Source: Methanobacteriota archaeon (GTDB taxonomy: Archaea; Thermoplasmatota; Thermoplasmata; RBG-16-68-12). Taken from it: a DNA stretch of 8,135 nucleotides. Shown piece by piece: positions 1 through 5,153 of this stretch; within the stretch, counting starts at the first letter, position 1; every line of letters starts with the position of its first letter. The notes beneath the pieces are model-generated. The model was given only the letters and a program-made list of their open reading frames with translations. It did no database searches and was not told the DNA's origin. The stretch is from the NCBI GenBank assembly GCA_005878325.1, contig VBMR01000018.1, positions 1-8,135 of the forward strand, written 5' to 3'. A program made the translations under genes and the position numbers.

Positions 1-1127
1 ATTCCCGCGGCCACCAACGGTGCGCCTAACCAGAGATTCGCGAGGGCGTAGCCCGCCAGCGATGGACTGATGGACGACGACACAGTGCGAGTTGCGCTCG
101 TCAGCCCCGCGGCCGCGGTCCGGTCCGATTCATCGACAATCGACATGACGTACGATTGCCTCGCCGGCACGTCCATTTGTGACAACGATTGACGACACAG
201 TAAGAGGAAGACAGCCGTCCATGGCGTCGGTGCGAGTGCGACCCCGATGAGGAAGACGTTCGAGGGCACGTGAGTGAAGACCATCGTCCGCAACAGGCCG
301 ATCTTCCGGGCGATTCGTTCAGACAGGAGAAACGACGCAGCGGTCACCATCTGGGTCGCAAAAAAGATTACCCCCAGGGTGGACAAATCCAGTCCAAATC
401 GGAGGTAGAAATAGTACGAGAGAAGGCTCTGTCCGATGAAGCCTCCGCCGAACGAGTCTACCGCAAAGAGGATCGACAACTTGGCCACGATGGGACGACC
501 CCGTGGCGAGAGCACCGACCGTTTTACGAGACGAAACTCCGATTCGACACCCTTCGACAGCGAAGCATACAGCACGGCCCCGATTAGTCCTGAAATCATG
601 TAGCCTACGAAGAGGGGCGAGTAGCCAATGTACCTTGGAAGTCCCGCTAGAAGCGCCCCGGCCGAAGACGCCCCGTACCCGACGAGATTGTACACGCTAA
701 AGGCCAAGGTCCTCCGATCCGCTCGAGAGGCCCGCGGGAGGATCACCTGTTCGAGCGAGAGAAATGGCCCGACTTCGCCCGCGCCGACCGTCATGTTCCC
801 CACGATGCCAGCGAACACCGGGGCCCACCAGTCCCTTGAGATGAGGAGGAGCGTTCCCGCGACGAAATCGGTCAGGGCGAAGAAGACGAGCGTTTTCCTG
901 CGACCAATGCGGTCCGCGACGAAGCTGATGATGAACGTGTAGAGTGCACTGCTGAGTACCGTAACGGTCAGGACCACTCCGATGGCGAGGGGGCTGAAAC
1001 CCAGTTGGGCCAAGTATACGCCGAAGATGACCCCGAGAAACCCGTAGGGAATAGTGCGGACAGTCTTCTCGAAGAAGATGAGTTTGCCATCCCGATCGAT
1101 CCAGTCTCCGAAACCCGTAGGACCCAC
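1..1127 (-). CDS. Major facilitator superfamily transporter, C-terminus off the left edge
   Basis: This is an integral membrane transporter of the major facilitator superfamily, seen by translating the minus strand; the frame is open to base 1, so the C-terminal end is missing. About 375 residues are visible, with successive hydrophobic helices starting near IPYGFLGVIFGVYLAQLGF. The loop ADRIGRRKTL is the family's motif A between helices 2 and 3. A second half begins around the segment AKLSILFAVDSFGGGF and carries a degenerate repeat of that loop, SERIARKIGLLRT. The start is uncertain. GTG at 1127 lies five bases after the padR stop codon and gives a short N-terminal tail before helix 1. ATG at 1208 would add 27 residues but overlap padR by 76 bases. 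It is probably co-transcribed with padR, and its place beside a ChrB-type gene suggests efflux of a toxic ion or drug. The substrate cannot be read from the sequence. Confidence 0.88.
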   Translation of the reverse strand, partial: MGPTGFGDWIDRDGKLIFFEKTVRTIPYGFLGVIFGVYLAQLGFSPLAIGVVLTVTVLSSALYTFIISFVADRIGRRKTLVFFALTDFVAGTLLLISRDWWAPVFAGIVGNMTVGAGEVGPFLSLEQVILPRASRADRRTLAFSVYNLVGYGASSAGALLAGLPRYIGYSPLFVGYMISGLIGAVLYASLSKGVESEFRLVKRSVLSPRGRPIVAKLSILFAVDSFGGGFIGQSLLSYYFYLRFGLDLSTLGVIFFATQMVTAASFLLSERIARKIGLLRTMVFTHVPSNVFLIGVALAPTPWTAVFLLLCRQSLSQMDVPARQSYVMSIVDESDRTAAAGLTSATRTVSSSISPSLAGYALANLWLGAPLVAAG

Positions 1128-1132
1128 CGCGT

Positions 1133-1753
1133 TCAGAGCGTCCGCCGGGGGCGGTTCGGAGGCCGCGAGGCCCTGCCCCCGGAACTTGCGGAGTGGACCG
1201 GGATCCATTTCAATTCCATGTGGATTTCCAGTTCGTCCTCCTCCTTAGCGTACAGGAACTTGAATGTTACCGGCTCGGTGGGCTGAATCAGGATCTTCTT
1301 CTGTCCCGGTAAGATTTTTGAAGTATCGACCGAACGCCGGGCCAATCCTTCCCCCAACGCCACAAGAAACTTCGAGAGCTCGTCCTTCCCGAGACGGCCC
1401 TTGTAACGGAAGATCGACTCGTGGACCTCTCGGTAGTTTTCCAAGACTTCCATCATTTTCGTCCAATGGCTCATGGTCTGGGAGAGCTCGGCCCGTCCTT
1501 TGCCCGTAAGGGCGTAATGCTTCCGGTCGAGACCTTCATCCCGGAACTCGATTCGACTCGTCACAAGGCCGCCCTCCTCGAGCTTCTCGAAGGCCGGGTA
1601 GATCGTCCCGGTCTTGGGCCTCCAGTAACCGGAGAACCGCTTCTCGAGCTCCCGGATCACTTCGTACCCATACATCGGCTTCTCGGACAACAAGAGGAGC
1701 AGCCAAAGGGAGACGGCTCCGATTTTCATTCCTCGCGGTGCGGTGACGGCCAT
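1133..1753 (-). CDS. PadR-family transcriptional regulator
   Basis: This is a winged-helix DNA-binding regulator of the PadR family, 206 residues from ATG 1753. The N-terminal domain has the family's core: SEKPMYGYEVIRELEKRF, then PKTGTIYPAFEKLEEGGLV as recognition helix and wing lead-in, then RKHYALTGKGRAEL. An alpha-helical dimerisation segment follows (roughly residues 90-130), then a longer C-terminal part of unknown role. The open frame extends back to 1897, but that extension crosses the divergent promoter and the chrB start, so it is rejected. ATG 1753 sits about 12 bases after the start site predicted from the TATA-like box at 1788-1793; ATG 1729 (MKIGAVSLW) is an alternative. The last 20 or so residues, after ELKW, are rich in Pro, Arg and Ser and may be unconserved. 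It probably represses itself and the divergent chrB genes through the two nearby inverted repeats. The ligand is unknown. Confidence 0.9.
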   Translation of the reverse strand: MAVTAPRGMKIGAVSLWLLLLLSEKPMYGYEVIRELEKRFSGYWRPKTGTIYPAFEKLEEGGLVTSRIEFRDEGLDRKHYALTGKGRAELSQTMSHWTKMMEVLENYREVHESIFRYKGRLGKDELSKFLVALGEGLARRSVDTSKILPGQKKILIQPTEPVTFKFLYAKEEDELEIHMELKWIPVHSASSGGRASRPPNRPRRTL

Positions 1754-1787
1754 CAAATCAGCCCGTGCCGGTCGATGCGCGTTCGGG

Positions 1788-1793
1788 TTTATA
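1788..1793 (-). promoter_or_regulatory. TATA-like box of the padR promoter
   Basis: The minus strand reads TATAAA here, within CGCATATAAACCC. From archaeal promoter geometry, transcription should start about 25 bases on, near 1765, giving a leader of about 12 bases to ATG 1753. The BRE position directly upstream falls inside the inverted repeat at 1794-1812, so a protein bound there would block TFB/TBP loading. The start site is inferred. Confidence 0.6.
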
Positions 1794-1812
1794 TGCGTAG
1801 ATATCCTACGCA
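1794..1812. promoter_or_regulatory. Perfect inverted repeat, candidate PadR operator 1
   Basis: TGCGTAG, five bases (ATATC), then CTACGCA: a perfect 7-base-arm palindrome, absent from the neighbouring coding regions as far as I could read. It directly adjoins the padR TATA-like box and covers its BRE position. A site of this size fits a dimeric winged-helix repressor. That PadR binds it is inferred from position only, and it does not match the ATGT/ACAT pattern reported for some bacterial PadR proteins. Confidence 0.6.
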
Positions 1813-1842
1813 ATGGCCAGGTCGGCCAGCTCGCAAGACAGG

Positions 1843-1850
1843 TTAATATA
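1843..1850 (+). promoter_or_regulatory. TATA-like box of the chrB operon promoter
   Basis: TTAATATA lies in an AT-rich patch in an otherwise GC-rich region. The expected transcription start about 25 bases downstream is near 1872, which leaves a leader of roughly 25 bases containing the ribosome binding site GGGAGG (1885-1890) before ATG 1897. The start site is inferred. Confidence 0.55.
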
Positions 1851-1858
1851 CATAGCTG

Positions 1859-1874
1859 CGCTACCTGCGTAGCG
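1859..1874. promoter_or_regulatory. Perfect inverted repeat, candidate PadR operator 2
   Basis: CGCTAC, four bases (CTGC), then GTAGCG: a perfect 6-base-arm palindrome. It contains a further copy of TGCGTAG (1866-1872), the half-site of the repeat at 1794-1812. It lies between the chrB TATA-like box and the gene, over the expected transcription start, so a bound protein would block initiation of the chrB operon. The centres of the two repeats are about 63.5 bases apart, close to six helical turns. Confidence 0.55.
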
Positions 1875-1896
1875 ACTCTACTTAGGGAGGACTTCA

Positions 1897-2364
1897 ATGA
1901 AATGGGTAACCCGAGAGAAGGCGAAGGTAGACCGGATCGCGTGTCCTTGGCTCATCACGAAATTCGTGGATCCGAAGGCGGAATTCCTGTTCGTGCCGCG
2001 CGAAAAGGTCTTGGACGTCGCGAAGGAACAGAACGCGATACCGTACGATAGCCCCGGTGCCGAACTCCACCACTACAAGGAAGCAGGCGACGAGCGGTGC
2101 AGCTTCGACGCTATCATCAAGAAGTACAAGCTCACGGATCGAGCTCTCCTCGATATGGCGGAGATCGTGCGCGCGGCGGACGCGGGGCCTCGAAATCCTC
2201 GACCGGAGGGCGCGGGCCTGGAGGCGATGGCCCTCGGGTTCCGTGAGAACGCGAAGGACGATTTCGAGAACATGCGGCTCCAGTTCCCGGCATACGATGC
2301 GCTCTACAGCTACTGCCGTCTCAAGGTCGAGGGCAAGGCCAAGTTGGAGCACGCGCCTCGATGA
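1897..2364 (+). CDS. ChrB C-terminal-domain protein (chromate resistance related)
   Basis: This 155-residue protein consists of the domain found at the C-terminus of ChrB, the chromate-responsive regulator of bacterial chromate resistance operons. The family signature is plain: WVTREKAKVDRIACPWLI at residues 3-20, then FVDPKAEFLFVP, AIPYDSPGAELHH (47-59), ERCSFDAIIKKY (66-77), MAEIVRAAD (87-95) and the end segment YDALYSYC (133-140). Cys16, His58/59, Cys68 and Asp95 are possible metal or redox residues; this role is an inference. The N-terminal DNA-binding part of full-length ChrB is absent, so the protein is unlikely to be the regulator itself, a job that fits the adjacent PadR. GGGAGG at 1885-1890, six bases before ATG, fixes the start. 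It is the first gene of a rightward operon, and its stop codon overlaps the next start as ATGA. Short stand-alone ChrB-C proteins are known, but their biochemical role is not settled. Confidence 0.9.
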   Translation: MKWVTREKAKVDRIACPWLITKFVDPKAEFLFVPREKVLDVAKEQNAIPYDSPGAELHHYKEAGDERCSFDAIIKKYKLTDRALLDMAEIVRAADAGPRNPRPEGAGLEAMALGFRENAKDDFENMRLQFPAYDALYSYCRLKVEGKAKLEHAPR

Positions 2365-3284
2365 GCCTCCGTCTCCTGGGCCACATCGAGCTTCCTGCGC
2401 ACGCCAGGGAAGGCGCCTTCGATCACGCCGCCGTCCATCACCAGTCCTCTCGGCTCTATGTCGCCCATACATCCAACGATGATGTCGATGTCGTAGACTG
2501 CGCTTCGGATCGATTCCTTCGGTCCGTCCACGGACTGAAAGGGGTCGCAGGCGTCCTCGTGTCGGACGAGCGAGATCTCTTCTTCACCGCAAATCGCGGG
2601 GAGAACACGATCAGCATTTTCTCAGTCGCCCGAGAGCAAGAAATGGTGAGGCTCTACTCGGGAATCCGTCCCAACGGGCTCGCCTTCGATCCGTCGCGAG
2701 GACTCTTGCTGGTGGCAAACGTCGGCGACCCCGAAATCGGCAATTCATCGACCGTTTCGATGGTGGACGCCAGTCAGAAGGCCGTGATCGGGACCGTGGT
2801 GCTTCCGGGGCGACCCCGGTGGGCTGTGTATGACGAGAGGACGGCCGTTTTCTACCTGAACATCGCAGATCCTCCCCTCATCCTGGAAATCGATGCGAAG
2901 ACTCCCTCAAAGATGCTGGAGAGATACAAGGTGCCCGCTACTGGACCGCATGGCCTCGATCTCGACCCCCAGGGGAGACAACTCTTCTGCGCTTGTGACA
3001 CGGCGAAGCTAGTCGCGGTAGACCTGAACTCGAGTGAGATTCGGGCGGTCGGGGAGCTCAGCGGCCCGCCCGATGTTGTGTTCTTCAACTCGCGGCTGAA
3101 CCATGTCTATGTCGCCGTTGGCACCCCGGGCGTGATTGACGTCTTCGACGCAAAGCGAATGAAGCTCCTCGAAAGCGTCACGACGGAGAAAGGAGCCCAC
3201 ACATTGGCGTTCGACCAAAGGAAAAACAAGGTCTACGCCTTCCTACCTGCCACCCACAGGGCGGCGGTATATCAAGACGGATGA
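2361..3284 (+). CDS. YncE-like beta-propeller protein
   Basis: A 307-residue protein made of repeated blades of the YncE / cytochrome D1-like beta-propeller type. Each blade of about 42 residues has the pattern of a strand ending in a D or N turn and a tyrosine-valine strand: RLYVAHTSNDDVDVVD (near 36-51), DLFFTANRGENTISIFS (71-87), GLLLVANVGD (114-123), HVYVAVGTPGVIDVFD (249-264) and NKVYAFLPATHRAAVY (289-304). There are six to seven blades. No signal peptide or membrane segment is seen, so it should be cytoplasmic, unlike many propellers of this group. No heme-binding CxxCH is present. The ATG overlaps the stop of chrB (ATGA at 2361-2364), which points to translational coupling and a shared function. 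Its role is unknown; a scaffold or a binding partner for the neighbouring proteins is possible. Confidence 0.83.
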   Translation: MSLRLLGHIELPAHAREGAFDHAAVHHQSSRLYVAHTSNDDVDVVDCASDRFLRSVHGLKGVAGVLVSDERDLFFTANRGENTISIFSVAREQEMVRLYSGIRPNGLAFDPSRGLLLVANVGDPEIGNSSTVSMVDASQKAVIGTVVLPGRPRWAVYDERTAVFYLNIADPPLILEIDAKTPSKMLERYKVPATGPHGLDLDPQGRQLFCACDTAKLVAVDLNSSEIRAVGELSGPPDVVFFNSRLNHVYVAVGTPGVIDVFDAKRMKLLESVTTEKGAHTLAFDQRKNKVYAFLPATHRAAVYQDG

Positions 3285-3302
3285 GGTCGTGAGGTGTTGC
3301 GA

Positions 3303-3926
3303 ATGGACCAGCATGAGATGTTCACCGAAGTCGTAGAAAACGTCGCGAAGATGTGCGCCGTCAGCGCCATGACCGCTCCGAAGAGCGGAGGGCAGCTCTT
3401 CCTCAAGGGATCCAAGCCCTTCATCGAGACCACCATCGTCCAGGACAAAGAAACCCTCCACCGCCTCGCGGAGTGGCTTCGGGCGCGGGGGACGAAACTC
3501 AAGAACCCCATCTTCTTCCGCGATGCCGACACGACCGAGAAGGCGGACCTCATTCTGTTCATCGGACTCGAGAAGTGGTATCCACCGATGTACGACTGCG
3601 GCGCGTGCGGATACGGCACCTGCAACGAATTTCTGCGCGCCACCCCAGCCCATCACACCAAGGAGTCTGAGGATTGGGAATTCCTCGGACCGATTTGCCA
3701 GCTGAGGTGCATCGACCTGGGTATTGCGGTGGGATCCGCTGCGAAGCTCGCGAGCATGAACAACGTGGACACCCGCTGTCAAACCCGAGTCGCCGCCGCC
3801 GCGAGGCACCTCGGAATTATTCACTCGGACCTCGCCGTCGCGCTTTCGATGAGCGTGTCCCATAAGAGCATTTTTTTCGACAAGAAGATCCCTCAGGTCG
3901 ACTTCGAAGGTGTGCCAACGTCGTGA
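3303..3926 (+). CDS. DUF2148 ferredoxin-domain (4Fe-4S) protein
   Basis: This 207-residue protein belongs to the DUF2148 family of putative iron-sulfur proteins. Typical features in order are an N-terminal helix with Cys18 (AKMCAVSAMTAPKSGG), the cluster motif DCGACGYGTCNEF (98-110), GPICQLRCIDLGIAVGSAAK (129-148) and the closing segment SHKSIFFDKK (186-195). Cys99, Cys102, Cys107 and Cys132 are the likely ligands of a [4Fe-4S] cluster, by analogy to the CxxCGxxxC iron-sulfur domain; Cys18, Cys136 and Cys159 are additional. ATG 3303 is preferred over GTG 3294 because GAGGTG (3291-3296) lies six bases before it as a ribosome binding site. It follows the propeller gene by 18 bases and ends the operon. 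The function of the family is unknown. In this operon a redox role, perhaps electron supply for reduction or sensing of an oxidant, is plausible but inferred. Confidence 0.88.
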   Translation: MDQHEMFTEVVENVAKMCAVSAMTAPKSGGQLFLKGSKPFIETTIVQDKETLHRLAEWLRARGTKLKNPIFFRDADTTEKADLILFIGLEKWYPPMYDCGACGYGTCNEFLRATPAHHTKESEDWEFLGPICQLRCIDLGIAVGSAAKLASMNNVDTRCQTRVAAAARHLGIIHSDLAVALSMSVSHKSIFFDKKIPQVDFEGVPTS

Positions 3927-4017
3927 GCCAACCTAGTCGGGAGAGATCCGGCTCAACATCCTCTACAATCTGGCGATTTTTGGGGGCTTCCGCGAGGTGC
4001 GGCCCGAAGGAACCTGA
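3927..4017. other. Convergent intergenic gap with a short T-tract
   Basis: This 91-base gap lies between the rightward DUF2148 gene and the leftward gcvH. A run of five T (3977-3981) could end the rightward transcript, since archaeal terminators are often simple T-tracts. No strong hairpin and no small gene were recognised. Confidence 0.35.
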
Positions 4018-4401
4018 TCATTCGCCGATGTGACGCCGGTATGCGGCGGAATCCATCAATGCCTTCGCCTCGCCTGGGTTCGAGGCCTCCACCACGACCA
4101 TCCAACCCGCGGCGTACGGTTCCTTGTTCACCAATTCGGGCTGGTCCACGAGCGCCTTGTTCACCTCGACGACTTTGCCGGAGAGGGGTGCAAAGATCTC
4201 GCTGACGGCCTTCACGGATTCCACCGTGCCGATCGGCTCCCCCTGTTTGACGGCTTTCCCGATCGGCGGGACCTCGACATAGACGACATCGGTCAATTCG
4301 CTCTGCGCGAAGTCCGTGATGCCGATGCGGGCCCGATTCCCCTCGAGCTTCGCCCACTCGTGATCTTTCGTGTAGCGGAGCCCGTCTGGGATGTTGGACA
4401 C
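4018..4401 (-). CDS. gcvH: Glycine cleavage system H protein
   Basis: This is the lipoyl carrier protein of the glycine cleavage system, which shuttles the aminomethyl group between the P and T proteins and is reoxidised by the L protein. Its 127 residues are the usual length. Visible family features are the N-terminal YTKDHEWAKLEGN (10-22), ITDFAQSELTDVVYVEVP (28-45), the lipoylation site ESVKAVSEI with modified Lys64, PLSGKVVEVN (72-81) and the C-terminal AAGWMVVVE. The start is GTG 4401, with no clear ribosome binding site; it could be leaderless or read from the methyltransferase transcript 52 bases upstream. None of the gcvP, gcvT or lipoate ligase genes is in the window, so it is a lone locus. 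In archaea H protein may also serve as a lipoate assembly platform. Confidence 0.96.
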   Translation of the reverse strand: MSNIPDGLRYTKDHEWAKLEGNRARIGITDFAQSELTDVVYVEVPPIGKAVKQGEPIGTVESVKAVSEIFAPLSGKVVEVNKALVDQPELVNKEPYAAGWMVVVEASNPGEAKALMDSAAYRRHIGE

Positions 4402-4453
4402 GAGAATCGCAACCGAGCCGCCTCGATGCGGCGGTCCCGATATGAGGGTTTCG

Positions 4454-5116
4454 TCATCCAGGCGCCTTCGCCAAGGCGAACCAGTTTCCCTCGCTCCCGA
4501 AGAAGCGTTCTCCCTGAAGCCCGGATTCGATCACGGATTCCCCGAGCTCGCCCTCGCGGAACAAGTGATACGGCCGGGAAACCTCAGAACCGTCCGGGAG
4601 GCGCCACGGAATTTCCACGTCGGGCTTCTTAGGCCGGCCTCCGAGGAGCTCAGCGATCCGAGGATGCTCAATCGACCATACGCTCACGAACGCGGTCCCT
4701 CCCGCCCGGAGGACGCGTCGCATTTCCTCGAGGGCCCGGACCCGGTCCTCGTGGGTCGGGAGATGATGGAGAACAGCGATGCTCAAGGCTTCATCGAAGA
4801 TCCCATTCGGAAAGGGAAGGGCCGTCGCCTCTCCCGCGAGCCACTCAATCGTCTGGAACTCCCGCGACTTGGTCGTCGATTTCTTGCCGATCGACAGGAG
4901 GCGCCGCGACAGGTCGATTCCCACGACCCGGTGGCCGGTCAGGGCCAGCGGCCGGGAGTGCCGTCCATGACCGCAGCCGACGTCGAGCACGAGATCGCCC
5001 GCGGGGACCTCGTTGATGAAATCCAGCACCTCGGGCCACGGTTGGGTGCGCGCGGCCGCGTACGATTCGGCGATCTTGTCGTACGTCGATCGGACGTCCG
5101 CTCTGGAACGGCCCAT
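4454..5116 (-). CDS. Class I SAM methyltransferase, Trm9/ALKBH8-like
   Basis: A 220-residue SAM-dependent methyltransferase with a Rossmann fold. Motif I is VLDVGCGHGRHS (43-54), the acidic residue after strand 2 is Asp68 in VVGIDLS, and the motif around strand 4 is GIFDEALSIAVLHHL (105-119), followed by LEEMRRVLRAGG (129-140). The N-terminal STYDKIAESYAAARTQPWPEV and the C-terminal RPYHLFREGELGE resemble Trm9 and ALKBH8, which methylate the carboxymethyl group of wobble uridine-34 in tRNA; yeast Trm9 needs Trm112. This assignment is by resemblance, and a different small-molecule or RNA substrate is possible. The open frame runs back to 5401 inside the upstream gene, but the conserved part begins just after ATG 5116, which is taken as start although it has no clear ribosome binding site. 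It is 37 bases downstream of pncB, probably on the same transcript. Confidence 0.85.
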   Translation of the reverse strand: MGRSRADVRSTYDKIAESYAAARTQPWPEVLDFINEVPAGDLVLDVGCGHGRHSRPLALTGHRVVGIDLSRRLLSIGKKSTTKSREFQTIEWLAGEATALPFPNGIFDEALSIAVLHHLPTHEDRVRALEEMRRVLRAGGTAFVSVWSIEHPRIAELLGGRPKKPDVEIPWRLPDGSEVSRPYHLFREGELGESVIESGLQGERFFGSEGNWFALAKAPG

Positions 5117-5153
5117 GCGGCCACGGAGACCGCGGGGCGGAATAAAGCCTCGG

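Noticed and set aside
270..942. Plus-strand open frames at 270-587, 503-700 and 628-942
   Set aside because: All are opposite the MFS gene, whose minus-strand frame is open throughout and shows membrane helices and motif A.
1754..1897. N-terminal extension of PadR back to 1897
   Set aside because: It would read through both TATA-like boxes, both palindromes and the chrB start. The conserved PadR domain begins after ATG 1753 or 1729.
3871..3877. Run of seven T as a possible terminator or slippage site
   Set aside because: It encodes the conserved IFFD segment near the end of the DUF2148 protein, and the frame continues normally to the stop.
4417..4436. GCCGC/GCGGC hairpin between the methyltransferase and gcvH as a terminator
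   Set aside because: The stem is only five pairs with no T-tract after it, and such short GC stems are common by chance at this base composition.
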